Part shown: positions 44,488-57,284 of the stretch, one piece after another
Numbering within the stretch: position 1 is the stretch's first letter
How the letters are laid out: each line of letters begins with the position of its first letter
Assembly (NCBI GenBank): GCA_910589415.1
Contig: OU342630.1
Coordinates: 89,958,186 to 90,022,185 of the forward strand
Direction of reading: 5' to 3'
Source: Malachius bipustulatus
Lineage: Eukaryota; Arthropoda; Insecta; Coleoptera; Melyridae
DNA length: 64,000 bases
Notes under the pieces: generated by a model
Seen by the model: the letters and a program-made list of their open reading frames with translations, nothing else
What the model was told of the DNA's origin: nothing
The model's database searches: none
Position numbers and translations under genes: made by a program

Positions 44488-44627
44488 TTATTTATGTATC
44501 AAGGGAGTTATGAGGATGTTAATTACAGAGGGCAACATATTGCAATCCCGAGGGACGTTAGTCCCGAGGGATTGTTAAGTTGCCCGAGGTTATTAACATC
44601 CAATAACTCACGTGATAGATAAATTAT
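44488..44627. repeat. Compact hairpin with CCCGAGGG apex
   Basis: Outer stem TATCAAGGGAGTTATGAGGA with mirrored CCAATAACTCACGTGATA; middle stem GAGGGCAACATATTGCAATC with mirrored GATTGTTAAGTTGCCCGAGG; apex CCCGAGGGACGTTAGTCCCG. A half copy (AAGGGAGTTATGAGTATGTT) lies at about 44879-44898, so the outer sequence is repeated locally. Confidence 0.65.
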
Positions 44628-45448
44628 TTTATTTCATACAAAATGAAATATGAAAACCAAATCTGTTGGTTTTTAACATTAAACGAATGTTTTTAATAAT
44701 TGAGTAACCATGATTATTGATTACCATGGATATATCAACTGAAAAGTTTGTAGAAAATGACACATGAAATCCAAATATGCAACCAACAATGCAATAACAA
44801 AAGCAACATCCAATGGTTACCAGAATTAAACCAATAGTAATATTAAATTAGAGGGAGTTATGGATTCATAACAGTCCCAAGGGAGTTATGAGTATGTTTA
44901 TAGTTACGGTAACCAAGCGTTTATCTAGTTATAATGTATTAGTATGAAATAAAATATGTAATCTACATTATTGTTCGTGGTATACATATTTTCGACATTA
45001 TAATTATTTAATAGAAATGAAAATTTATAATTTGCTGTACGTTTGCTTATTAGTACCTCACTCCCCCAATACAAATCAGAAGGCAAATTAAAGTGCCCAC
45101 AAAATGTCAATCGTTTTAAACAAATAATTCGGCATCTCGAAATAGAGTGGTGTCAGTTTTGAAATTTTCGCCAAAAGGAAACATTTCTTTTGGTTATTCG
45201 TACTTGTTAAAATTTTTGTCATGCGCTCCTAGTCATGACACCATTTTGGATCCAACAGAAATGGAAACTGGACTTCGTTATGAAAATTGTAACTGAAGAT
45301 AAGGAGAGTTTCAAAACTATAGCTACATTTGGGTTGAAACTTTAAACTGCCGAAATTAGAGCAAAAAAAAAAAGATAACTGGAAGAGGCGTAGACGAGAT
45401 CTTCTCTTCACTTAATCGTTGTGTAGATCGAGTTAATATAGGTATATC

Positions 45449-46110
45449 TTATATAAGTAATTTTAATTCCTGTAATGACCAATGTAAAACAACAATAATT
45501 AAGATGTGATATAATAAAAAAGCAAGATTAGCTCGTTTGTAACAATTTGCTTTTGAAAACTGAACTTTATGAGAAGTGATGTCATTCCAATCAAATTCTA
45601 GGAAAAAATGACAATTTTGAATGAATTTTTTCCCGCCAGTCGGTATAAAAACCGAGTCAGCGGAATGTTCTCGTTGCGCTGCATAACACTCAGTCTGAAG
45701 ATGTGTTAGAGTTTCTTTATTCTCCGTGCAGAATCTACAGGTTTGGTCATTCTCAGGCAGATCAATCTTGATAAGGTGGTCCAAGTTTATAGTGTCCCAT
45801 AAGAAAACCTGTTAGCATTTGTAACTCGCTATTATTGAGCTTAACGCAGGCCTCAAATCTTTATTATTTTTCCCAAGCAGTATCGTGACCTGAACCTGTG
45901 TTTCATCTTCTTTTCTTAGTTTGTCTGAAAATATTTTCCGGTAATCTGCAAAAAGGTTCTGACCCTCTACGCAGCGTTGTTGCTCCTCGCTTTGCTTAGT
46001 TATTGGCTACCTCGTTGTCTTGCACATTTTTTTGACAGTTTTTCCAGTCGAAGGAAAGTTACCTTGTTTCCTTTGTCAAATTTATTCAACTTCATTAGGT
46101 TTTCCTACGT
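45449..46110 (-). pseudogene. LINE 3' region: RNase H end and C-terminal zinc-finger-like part
   Basis: Minus-strand fragments in shifting frames read as the end of a LINE ORF of an RNase-H-bearing clade: VQDNEVANN and AKRGATTLRRGSEPFC (about 45950-46025) match the last part of RNase H, followed by LQMLTGFLMGHYKL (about 45795-45835) and CRFCTENKETLTHLQTEC (within 45449-45784), the Cys/His signature common after RNase H in R1/LOA-like elements. It is not contiguous with the RT fragment at 16 kb, and the two could come from different families. Stops and frameshifts show it is dead. Confidence 0.7.
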
Positions 46111-47521
46111 CTCTTGTTAAATATCTGAAATAATACTTATTTAGTTCCTTCTAATCCTTCCAAAGAATGTATAGAACTTTTCATCTTCTCATATATTTTT
46201 TACATTTGGAATATAAATCTTCTTATGAATCCAATAATGAAAAATACCAAGAGGTATTGACTCTATTTTCCTAAACTACCATCTCTTAACCAATTTCAAA
46301 AAACTCCTTGGCTATTCGTTTTGTGAATTCATTAGAAGCCAAGATGAACCTTCTCACCAACGTAGAGTTTCGTAGCCAATCACCCACAAAAAGTTATGTT
46401 AGCATCGACCCAGAAATAAAATACCAATTGTTTATGTCTGTTGGACTTCTTATTTCTTTTACTGCGTTGTTAATGAAATACTTTTGCTGCTCATCTCTTT
46501 TAATCCATTATAGATTTCTTGGATTCTCCTTACACACTCCACCATAGAGTGTATGTATGAGTTCTTCATAATTTTTAGATTAGAAACACACGTTTAAATG
46601 GACGGAATTGATTGAATTGACGAGCTGAGCAGCGGTTGGGATAATTTGATTAGATCTCTATTTAGTTCGTTGATGTTTCGCTATATTAAAACTGGTTGTG
46701 GCTAGAGAAATACTTCTTTCGTTGTCTACTTCTTCTCGTAAAAATTAACGTATAAGTCCATAAAGTTGCGTTTTTATGTCATAGTAGAATCGTGATAGAA
46801 CTATCGCGACAGTTACCGTCGCGAGAGTGGATTTTTCACAGAAAGAGGTACCTACTTACACGATAGATGAGATTTTATGGTAGGTACTTATCATGATAGT
46901 AAAAAGACTTTCTCTCCTGAAAGGGGTAGCCGCTCATCTTATAGTTTCATTTCGCTCTATGAGGTTATCAGAATCTGGGTAACAATTTTGCCAGAACAAG
47001 AAAAATGGTCATATCTTCAAAGAACTTTAAAAAATTGAACTTATCACATGTCTTCGTGCACGTTTTTATCACTTCATTCTGTAAGCAATACTCGCCAGTG
47101 TGAGAATTATGTACTTTCATGACATGTTTTAACGGTTACAATGTTAAAATCTTCTTTTCCAAAAAGGGATGTCAAATTTTCACGAGCTTTGGGGTAATTC
47201 TCAGCTGATGGAGGGTAGCTTTCCAGCCTAGACCCCAAGTTATAATTTCACTGCTTAATTTTTTGAATTATTTTAATAGAGGCAACTTAAATTTTGCTTT
47301 GTATCTTGATTAATTCCTGAAAGGCTGTTGACTCATAGTTCCTATTTCATATTATTTTCTAATCAAGCTCTCAGTTTTTATAGTTTAGTTTTTTATAGTT
47401 TTTTTATACTTAGTTCTAACCACTTGCTGGATAGATTATGGAATTTGTTATTTCAGCTTCATACCAAGACTTTTCACTACTTTTTAAGTTAGCTGGCATT
47501 ATGTAGCTGTGACTATATGGT
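46111..47521. other. Non-coding stretch
   Basis: May include further decayed LINE sequence next to 46110, but no block is clear. CGCGA-containing short inverted words occur at about 46800-46825. Confidence 0.3.
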
Positions 47522-47796
47522 TTGTTCAGTGAGTGTTGTCCGGTGAGATTCCACACTGATCCTGACTAAAAACGATTTTATTTTATGAGATTTAATTCGT
47601 ACAATTATAATAATTGATTTATATAATAATTATAATATTATTTATTAATAATTAATATAATTATTATAATACAAAAATTGATTCGATTTGTACAATTATA
47701 ATAATTAGTAATTAGTACGAATTAAAACGTATAAAATCAAAACGTTTATAGTCAGGATCAGTGTGGCATCTCACCGGACAACACTCACTGGACAAG
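47522..47796. mobile_element. Small MITE with about 45-bp inverted ends
   Basis: CAGTGAGTGTTGTCCGGTGA, followed by GATTCCACACTGATCCTGAC, is mirrored at about 47752-47790. The centre is an AT-rich imperfect palindrome built from AATTATAATAATT words, so the whole 275 bp can fold. The ends differ from all other families in the window. Confidence 0.8.
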
Positions 47797-50644
47797 CCAT
47801 AAGTAAAGCTTTATAGTAATCATTTAGCTCAGGTGATCGTCAAAATTCCAACCAAAGCCTCGATACTTTTAAATTAAAAGAATACCCTGTTTTGCTTTTT
47901 TTAAACTGAAAATTTAAAGGATAATTGGACCGTTTCCTAACTTTTGGCTCATCCAGCATAGTATTTACGAGACACTCGTAATAATTTTATATAAGGCGTT
48001 TTTAGAAAGAAACTCCTATGGGAAATATTTATCTTATGTACAATTTTGAAAATTAGTGTTGTAAATAATATTCTTTATGGAATAATTATTATTCTTTACC
48101 CACCAGTATATAGATATAAGTTATCCTTATGCCAATAACTGCCAATACATTTTTGCATTTGCCTATATCAATAAAAAGTGATCAGATGTGCATAAATATA
48201 TAAAAAAAATAATGAAATAACATAACATTACATATTTATCACTTTACATAATAGAATTAATCAACGGAACGGCTAAAAACACAGGTTATTATACTTACAA
48301 GATAGGTACCATTATGATGTGACTACTATTTTGCTAATATGTTGATAAATTACTAGGTAAATCATAATACAATGAAGTGGTGAGCTCTAACTCTCTGTAC
48401 TCTCAATACTCTAAAATCTCTTTAAGAGAAGGTATCAACATTAAAATTTACATCCTAACGACTACAATATTGATCCCTTATTCAACATACCTGACGAATT
48501 ACCTATACAGTCACTATAAGCGGCCTCAGACCAGTGTGGAAGAAACAGATTTTAGATACATTAACCTAGAAATAATGTAGGTAACATATAAAAAGTCTTC
48601 ACAAATGTTTCAATTTCTTGAATCAGCATTATCTCATCAAAATAATTCACCTTCAAAACTCAAAACTTTCAAACTTTCAAAAATAAATAAAACACGGAAA
48701 TAAGAATTGTTTTTAAGCCAGAAGCAGACAGCAGCACGTCTAAAGCATGAACAGCTGTTTCGTACTTTTTTATACTCATCCGCGTCCTACAGAGTACTGA
48801 AACTGCGTTCTTACTTTTTACTTGAAAAATTGACCTACTAAAGGTAACACTCACTTTGTTGTCAATGACTTGAAGAGTGTTGCAACATCTACCAATCAAT
48901 TGCGGTAGCTACCAACATAAACTGTTAGCACTCTGTTCATATGAGTTACACAAAAGACTTTACATAATAATGAACGTTTTAGCAAAATTTGTTAGTGGTG
49001 TGTATGCTCCTAAATTTTAGAAAGCTGTACAACATTTTTCCTTCAAACTGAGTATTACTTGTAGAGGAGATATTTAAGAAAAGTATCTCACTGTTCTCGT
49101 TTTTTAGTATCCTCTAGTGTGGCGTAATCCAGTGGGAAATTTATACAATTTTAGAACAGTTTGTCAATAATTGACTGTACAGAGAAGGGTACCAACAGAT
49201 TCCAAAAAAAATTCCGATTATTTTGATTTATAGTTCATTTAGCTTCATTCAGTATTTGATTTATGCGGTACATATTGATAAATGCGATGAATTGAATAAA
49301 TGAATTTTAGCATTCATAAGGAAACGTTTTAAGGTAGTAAATTTCACGTTATTACCAGCCGTCAGAGGTACGAACAGTTGGCAGAAGGTGCATTTTCCCC
49401 TAGAAGGATAAATTAAGGACGTGGGCGAGTTAGATTCAAAATGGCAAGTAAGGGAAATTTAGAATAAAGGCGACAACAGCGGATAAATGACGTCGTAGGT
49501 ACAGATTGTATGATTTTGGCAAACAACACCTGATTGGTGGAGAGATGAGGTAGGAAAGAGATTGCGGGTAAAGACGGGTGATTTTCAGTTCCTACTAGGA
49601 AAGATTTTGCATTTCAATCTGAGTATTCCCACGAGAATCAACACGTAGTTTTGTGTTAGTCTCAGCTCTTCGTGAGTTAATTGTATTGAATAATGTAGTG
49701 TGGAAACGAAGCCCTGGTGAAAATATCTTCATATAAAATAAAACGAGGAATAATTTGCACAAGTAAGTAGTTCGCTATTCCTATTGGCCAAATTACTTAA
49801 TAAAGTTTTTTTTTGTTAGAAAGGGTTTCAAGTTCCGGCTTCAGGCTTTAACTCCAGAATTTCAGTTTCAAGCGTCAAGTAAAAAGTTTCCTTTATTTAT
49901 GGGTTGTTATTTGGTCCCTTTTGGACTTTTAATCCATTTTGTCTAGAATTCAAGTTCTCAAGGCCAACTATGGAAGCATAATCTGCCTCATTCCATGTTT
50001 TTAAAGACGGAGATCTATAAAGCGGGTTATTCAAGATTGGCAGGCCACACGGTGTGTCGAGGGACACTTACACCAGCAATCAGTGATGAGTTTGTTTCCG
50101 GACCGGCCGAATATACCAGGCAGCTGGTATATTCGGCAATTTTGAAATTTTGGTCAGTGAAGTTTCATCAGGTTTGATGTATTTTACGGTTTTGAATTTT
50201 TATGTTATTATGTATGTAAATAGTTTTTGAAATTATAAATATAGGTATACTTGTGCACCAAGGTGCGTCATGCAAGTTTTTCTTCTGTGTTTAAGGTCTC
50301 ACAATTTTCAGTATAGTTAGTCGAAAATTTGTTTACTCAAATGTAAAAGTAATGAAAAAAAAATTAGGTAGATATTATGCGGTTCTGAGTAAATTATTAA
50401 TTACTTTGAAAGGTGTTTCGGAGGGACTAAGCGCTTCGAAGAAACGTCGCAGGCAATTTTTTCTACGTTCAACGTAACGAAATTTCCAAGCAGTTATTTC
50501 ATTTAGAGTCCAGGTAGTCATTTTTTAAATCACATTAATTAATCATTTTCGCATATTCTTTTAAAATTTATAGGATTTCAATGTTAGTTTTTTAGATTTT
50601 ATGAACTAGTAGAAAAATATCAAAATCAACAGTTTTTGTCAAAT
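47797..50644. other. Intergenic AT-rich stretch
   Basis: No gene recognised. Frames at 48377-48580, 48669-48899 and 49995-50177 have no domain. It holds one perfect short hairpin at 50106 (separate entry). Confidence 0.4.
50106..50137. repeat. Perfect 14-bp hairpin with GCAG loop
   Basis: GCCGAATATACCAG, loop GCAG, then CTGGTATATTCGGC: 14 perfect base pairs. It is isolated from any palindromic element I can define and GC-richer than the flanks. Confidence 0.8.
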
Positions 50645-51232
50645 GTATACCTACGTAATTAAGTTGGAGTCATATAGGAAACTATTTTATTATCCATTTT
50701 AGGAAAAAAAGTTATTCTCCATAAAAAGTTGTGCTTGATGAAACCTAAAATAAAATAGTCAGACATAAAAGTTTTGCAGTCGTATACGAGGTGTGTTCAA
50801 AAACACGGATCTTACCTTTATTTTTGACAATATCAAAAATTATTATGGTAAAAAGTTGATCAGCAATGCAAATATCATCCAAATATGGAATTCATCAAAA
50901 ATGTGTTTTATCAAAAAGATACGCCTTTTTTGCTGTTGTTTGTTGGTCACGCAACTGCATGTTATTTGCATATTTGAATGTTGTTGGCAATTCTGAACAA
51001 CTTTTTTCAGTAACATTTTTGGATATTGTCAAAAATAAAGATACTTTACTCTTTAGGAAGTTTCGTGTTTTTAGACAAACCTCGTATACCACTGTAAAAA
51101 TTTGATGTCTGATTATTTCATTTTGGGTTTTAGACCAAGAATATTTTTTTATGAAGAAATACTTTTTTTCCAAAAATGAATATTAAAAAGTTTCCCAAAT
51201 GATTCCAACTTATTACGATAGACACGCTGTAC
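50645..51232. mobile_element. Palindromic element with an inner CGAGGT pair of ends
   Basis: The outer arms (GTTGGAGTCATATAGGAAAC and onward on the left, mirrored at about 51180-51215) run inward to a second pair, TATACGAGGTGTGTTCAAAA at 50787 and the mirrored AGACAAACCTCGTATA ending at 51091. The right outer end reads ATAGACACGCTGTACA, close to the CAGGGTGTC terminus. The inner pair resembles mariner ends of the GAGGTGTGTTCAAAA type. Open frames here are arm shadows. Confidence 0.7.
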
Positions 51233-53494
51233 ATAATATTCTTTTTTTAATGAAAAATATAGTTTCGACGTCTAAAACAAAAAAAAATTCATTTTTATAC
51301 ATAAAGATTTTCTTTTATTGCTTCCCAGAAACCTTCCCAGCAGGCTAAGCTCATCAGTTTCATCTCAATAGCATGAAATGAGGAAAAGGCACGAATACGG
51401 AACAAACAAAAAAAGATGCATTCATTTTCATATAATTGGATGATTCGGAGAATATATTCTTTTCTTACATTAATGCGACCACGTCGCATAACTTATTTTA
51501 TTTGAAAGAGTCCCGAATAGGCTTATATAACCCAAATATGAATATCCCGGATATCCCTACAGTTTTTCCTATATACATACTGAGAAATTTATCATCTGCC
51601 GCACTGCTTCTAGCATATTTATAGTTATGTTATATACTTATGTCACAAGATAAAAAATAACATTATTATCATTCTCGTTATTCTAAAAAGTAATCTACGC
51701 ATGGATGTGAAAGGTGCTAAATGATCCCCGTATTCACAAGCCCTGGTTAATAATACATAAAGTTAACAAGTTTATAAGTCACGGCGTGAGCCCTGTTTAA
51801 TGTGACATAACGTTTTCATTAGTCATAGCTCGGAAAAGCGTATATTACATAGCTATGACTTCAGTTTAATAGTTCTGTCTTGTGACAACTAGGTACCTAC
51901 ATTGTGAACAAGTTCTATCATTTTCTGTTAGTGAACAGTTCGTGTATAATTTTGTGAAATAGCACTTTTATAATAATTTAACTTTTTAGGTCAAAGAGGA
52001 AGTGAAACAAGTTTTATTTCCACCCAATTATGTAACGCAGCATGTTATTTTTCACTTTTTAAAAGTTGAAAAATTGACATTAATTCAATTCCAAAATGAA
52101 GAAAAACTATTCTTCTTGGGAACGAACTACAAAGAGTAAGACTGCCTATGACAACAAAAATGTTGCAAATTACGAGCTATAAGGTATATTTTTTATTCTC
52201 ACACTTTCTTCCCATCGACCAATAGGATCGAGATAACTGAGTTTTATAATATTCGCCATTTCATAAGATGGTCGATTTTCCATTGGTAGTTTTGATACGT
52301 TAATTTGGGATTTTACCTTTTGAAACATATCAAAAATTCAGCCTGATGCCCCCAATTTTTCCGATCTACCTCCCTCTTTCCGATATTTTGACTATACCTA
52401 CTATAAAAACTACAACTCATATTAGAATTACCTACGCCCTTGAATTTATTATTAATAAAGCACAACAAAACAGATAATCAAATAAGAATTTATGAAAGTT
52501 TTATACAATCAAAACAAGTTTATGTATATACTTCCGGTATAATCGGAATCTTTTGAACAATATTTGAAAATCCTTTTTTTGAATTAAGTCACGTAGGTCA
52601 CGCTAGGTCACGTTAATATATTTTTAGTGGTCCACTTTCACGGATCAGCTTGTATAGTTGATACTATGAAACGCAATGCCGGTAATCTTTTGTATTACAA
52701 GTAAAAAGTAGGATCGCAGAGCAGTCGATAAAATGAGTAATTTTTGTATAAAGGTAGCCTTTTAAGATAATACTGAAATGAGATAATTATTATAATTAAG
52801 TAGGTACTTACCTATGTATTTTAATAAATTTCAGGACCAGCTTTCGGAATGTACAGCATAGCTTTATCCAATTTATGAACATTTAAATCCTTTTAAATCC
52901 AATTTAAACATAAGATAAAATTAATTATTATTAAAAAATTACAATGAACTTTTAGCAATCAAAATTTATGATTTAAAAAATATTTTTAAATTTTTTGATA
53001 TTACTTTTATTATAAAATAAAATGTTTGATATGAATAAAAGATGTAAAATTATATTGATGAGATGTACCTAATGAAGATATATTTTTCTGGTCGTTGACT
53101 TCAACAATAACTTAGAACTAGGAAATTCTAAATAGATAATACAGAAAATTTGGCTAGGCCAGTGTGTTATTCTGACTCATACATGTAAATAGTTAATAGG
53201 TCTTCAGTCTAGACTTATAAATTTTCAATAAGGCAAAAATTGGTAAATAACTAGCCCTGCAGAAGAACTGCGCAAGAACATCTATGATTTGGCGCAAACA
53301 CTTTACGTTAGCCAATATAGTATTTCATTATAGTAAAATTGTAGCAAGAATCTGAAAATTCGCACAAATAGGTTTGACTTAAAATTAACAGGGCTGTAAT
53401 ACGCGCATGAGATTGCTTTGTAAATTAGACTAATAAGCTGCTTGACAAACTTTTCCCAATGAAAGTGATATACCTACACTTCCCTAGGAAATGA
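51233..53494. other. Intergenic AT-rich stretch
   Basis: No gene recognised. CTTCCGGTATAATCGGAA at about 52530-52550 echoes the CTTCCGG/CCGGAAG hairpin near 5563. Confidence 0.35.
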
Positions 53495-54440
53495 CCAAAA
53501 GTTTTTTTTTTTTTTAGTTTTTGTCAAAACAACCTAGATACTTGTTCGATTTGGACGATTTTTTTGAATGACAGGTCGTTTCTTAAACAAAGTTAGTGTA
53601 GTAGTGTTTTCGTATGGAAAGCTTTTTTTTATAAATAGAGGGTGTAGAAATGACTATATGTTTTTTTTTCCTAAAATTTGAAACAGCCTGTAGAGTTCAA
53701 TATTTTTGTAACATTTTGTTTTTTGATTTACTCTATTATCTTTGGCTACTACAAGAGAAAGACAATTAATATAACAACATGTTTTTGTTAGAAATTATTG
53801 ACCAAATTCGGTTTTAAAGTTACGAAAAGTACACAATCTTTGAATTTCTAAAATACCCCGTAGTACCTACACGTACTCTTCCCTCCCAAAAATAGCAAAT
53901 ACTCTGAGTGCCCGAAAGTTTCACCGATCGGGATTAAATTTGGCAGGGACGTAGCTCTGCATCCCCAAATACGACTTATTGAAAATGGGACGGGTCCGAG
54001 AACTTTATAGATATAATTTTGAAGATAAATAAAAAAAATACAAAAGAACTAATAATGGAAATACACTTCTATCAAATGCTTTTTGACAGCTGTGTTTAGG
54101 TGATGACAATTTACTACTACTTTTTTTTCGTAGTCTGCTACTCATTTTAGTGTTTTTAAGGCTAATTAAAATTAATTAAAACTGTTATGATATAAAATTG
54201 AGTTTCTCTTGTAGTAGTGAAGATAATAGAGTAAATCAAGAAACAAAATGTTACAAAAAGATAGGGCCAGAGTATAATTTTGATTTTAAGTTGATATTGT
54301 TATTTTTGAACTTTACAGGATGTTTCAAATTTAAGAAAAAAAAAGATTTTGTCATTTACTTTCTGGAAGAAACGGCCTGTTATAAAACAAAATTCGTTCA
54401 AATCGAACAAGTAGGTAGTTTTGACCACACAACAAATAAT
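53495..54440. repeat. Strongly diverged palindromic element
   Basis: GTCAAAACAACCTAGATACT followed by TGTTCGATTTGGAC on the left is mirrored by GTTCAAATCGAACAAGTAGG followed by TAGTTTTGAC on the right. Inner words also pair (TTTGAAACAGCCTGTA with TACAGGATGTTTCAAA). The open frame at 54198-54470 lies in the right arm and is not supported as a gene. Confidence 0.5.
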
Positions 54441-55643
54441 CTTTTGGTTATATTATCTTTGGTGCATTAATGTCTTGGAGAATGGATTAGCTGTTAATTT
54501 AGATTAGCAGTCGGTTTAAGAAGCAAAATATCTCACTGATAAAGATAACATGCTGTTAGTCACCATCGGAATGTTATCCTTAACACCATGTTATCTTGCT
54601 TTTTAAAACCAGACGCTAGGTATAGTAAAGACAAATAAATATAAAGATAATAAAAAATACCTTTTTTTATTTACTATTATAAAATATGTTCAATATAAAA
54701 TGATCTAGTCCAAGTTCAAAAATGTTTTTCTTTCACGAGGAGACCAACTCTTGTCCAAGTATAACTGTTGATGATAACTTATTATAGTTAATAATAAAAT
54801 ATCGTGGTCGATGTACATATTAATTAATTGTTAATTAATTTCTTGTAAAATTTTGAGACATAGTGAAAATATCTATAAAACGTTTTTGAGCTTTTTAAAT
54901 ATTTGTGCAAACCTATTTAATGTCCGAATTGAAGTAAAAATATGATTTTGCCATTAAATGTAACAATTTATGGCAGCTTCCAGTTACCTAGATATAGCCA
55001 TTTTATTTAGGGATTTTATGTGTCAAGACGTTGTCGATATTTCCAATAAGTTGGTCGATATGCAATAGCTATTTTCATGAATTTTCAGATTCCTAGTAAA
55101 TACCAACTCGCTGATGGGGGAAGCAGGTAATTCAAAAACTATAAATTTGAGAAAATTGCAGTTACAAAAATATTCTATACCTTTAAGCCCTTCATTGACT
55201 TAAATATATTCATTATTGCGAACTTATCTTCTTTCACACAAGATAATTTTTTTCACAACTTCGTTTTCTCAAAATCATCACTAAACTTCCTTTTCACTCC
55301 CATCGGTGAATTCATTTCTATAAATGGCTAACCAAAGGTTTTTGAGCCAAACCGTGTATAGAAGAGGTTTTAAAAGTCATATACGAAGCTCGCAAGTCAT
55401 AATAAGCTCGCAAAAACCAAAAGTAACTAACACATTTTGACGGTATTAGCTAATAATTCTATAATCGAGTCGTTTCATTAGATCAATATTAAAAAATAAT
55501 TAATAAAAAAAAGATCTACCATTAATAACAAAACAAAGAAACACTAAAAAGAAAAACTAAGTTGCAGTTATCAAGAGTAAGTAAAATCATTTGTGACAGC
55601 TTATGATTATGTACTGATACATATTTTCTGGCTCGTATATGAC
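54441..55643. other. Stretch downstream of the Slo2 gene
   Basis: AT-rich, no gene recognised. It may contain part of a longer 3' UTR of the channel gene. Confidence 0.35.
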
Positions 55644-55656
55644 TTTATTCTTTATT
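55644..55656 (-). terminator. Candidate poly(A) signals of Slo2
   Basis: Two AATAAA words on the minus strand, about 100 bp past the stop codon. They are the nearest candidates; channel transcripts often have longer 3' UTRs. Confidence 0.35.
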
Positions 55657-55754
55657 TTTAGCTCACTCTACAGGACGTACTACGTGTGGAAGTGAAGAGT
55701 TCAGAGCCACTTATTTCTAAGACTGCCTGTTCTCCTCCCCCACATGAGGTTATA

Positions 55755-56430
55755 TCATACTATCGTCCCTTGCAGGCTACCATGGTCCGTTTGCGACGAT
55801 GAACTACTAGCCGGTGGTAGTCCGGTTTGCTGGCTTCCTGGATCCCCGAAATTTAATCCCATTGCACTACCTTGCAAGCCGCTTGGAGTTAAGCTGAGGG
55901 TGCTCCCGCTTAACTGAGATGATGGCGGATTAACAACGAATGCAGTGTTGCTGGATATGACTGGTGGACTATTTTCCTCAGGTGGAGTTACTTCTAACCC
56001 TATACTACCATTCAGAGAAATCTTGATCGGATTATTGTACGTGGTTGAAAAATGGGAGAGACCTATATCTTCCAAACTGGACTTTCTTCTGGTTCCCACG
56101 TTGGTAAGTCCTTGCCTGAGGGAATTCGAACGTCGCAGCAGGATATCATCGATGACTCTAAGGGAGTTTGAACGACCGCGCTGGTAGCCGGTGACCGTAG
56201 GACTATCGGGGAGACTTAGAGAATTCGATTTAGTGGTGGCTAATGGAGGAGGACGGGGGGATTGATAGCCTGTCAATCCAAGGCCAGAGTTGCGGCGACT
56301 ATTGGTCTGAGAGCTGAAGCCCATCTGCTGGAGGAGAGTCTGCGAGCAGAAACTGATGTTTGATTTGCGACGGCTGTTGTGGCGCTCGAATGTCTTTTGT
56401 GCTGAGAACGGACTGGGTCGAACCAGGTAA
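55755..56430 (-). CDS. Slo2 potassium channel, last exon (cytoplasmic tail)
   Basis: The exon starts after a TTCTTTCACAG acceptor with one base that completes an Ile codon from the exon at 57285, and ends at TGA (55755-55757). It opens YLVRPSPFSAQKTFERHNSR, continuing the end of the second RCK domain of a KCNT/Slo2 sodium-activated potassium channel subunit, then becomes a Ser/Arg-rich tail of about 190 residues. Repeated Arg-x-x-Ser sites (RRKSNIS, SRRNSGL, GRSNSLR, LRRSNSLR, TRRKSSLE) are potential basophilic-kinase or 14-3-3 sites. The end is Ser/Gly/Gln-rich and low in complexity. The plus-strand frame at 55945-56187 is a shadow. Confidence 0.8.
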
Positions 56431-56639
56431 CTGTGAAAGAATTACATGTCAGTGTAATGCAAGCCAGTAGCAGTTTTTATAAAGTTTAACGTCACCTAAC
56501 GAACACCAAAAGCATCGATAATAAAAAAACATCAGTGGTTTTTTGTCTGCAAAACAGCAGCATACCATCATCAATTTTCTGAAAACGTAGCTAAATGAAA
56601 TCCATTTCACCCTGCTTAGTACCCTTTCAACTCGAGTGA

Positions 56640-56870
56640 ACAGGCAAATCACTTTTCGCAGATCCAGCAAGATCACCGATTACGGTTTAGTAACAACAAC
56701 ATCTCAGCTTGCTCTTCAGAATGGTTTGCAGGTTGAGATTATCGGCGTAGCGACCATTCACGTACATGACACCCTTCAACTGGGAGGAGAGAATAGCTCC
56801 AACCATGGTGGAACCACCCTCAGATCTATGTGTTTAAACCTTCCCCTGTATCGATATCATTTGATCGTTT
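56640..56870 (-). other. Coding-like island in the Slo2 intron, unidentified
   Basis: Open on both strands and richer in GC than the rest of the intron. The minus-strand reading (STMVGAILSSQLKGVMYVNG, then RYADNLNLQTILKSKL) looks more protein-like than the plus-strand one, but I cannot assign a family. It has no clear splice sites in phase with the Slo2 exons and meets a stop soon after, so an alternative exon or a gene fragment is possible. The remainder of the intron (56431-57284) is plain. Confidence 0.25.
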
Positions 56871-57284
56871 AAAAATTTCATCCAATAACAATTTTCTATA
56901 ACAATTCACCAGGTGAATTTTGAAACAATGGTCAATTTTTGTATTATTTTTTTATATTGCGATAAAATACCGGGAAATTCAAATAGTTGCCAGAATAATT
57001 GAATTGTTTTAATCTCCCTCATAATTTAATAATACCAAATCTCCACAGCAGTAAATTAATGTGCTTTCAAATAAAAAAATGAAAGATATCTTATAAGAAT
57101 TCCACGGAAAGCTTAAACCTATTAAGTATTAGAAATGTGAACACAAATCATATTACATCGACTTATTACGCTTGTTGTTTAAAAATATGGAACTAAGTGC
57201 CGTGCTGGTCGTCAGAGTTCTTCTTTGCCAACTTCACTAAACGAAGTTGGATAAGGTTAATTAAATCTATAAGAAAACACTCAC

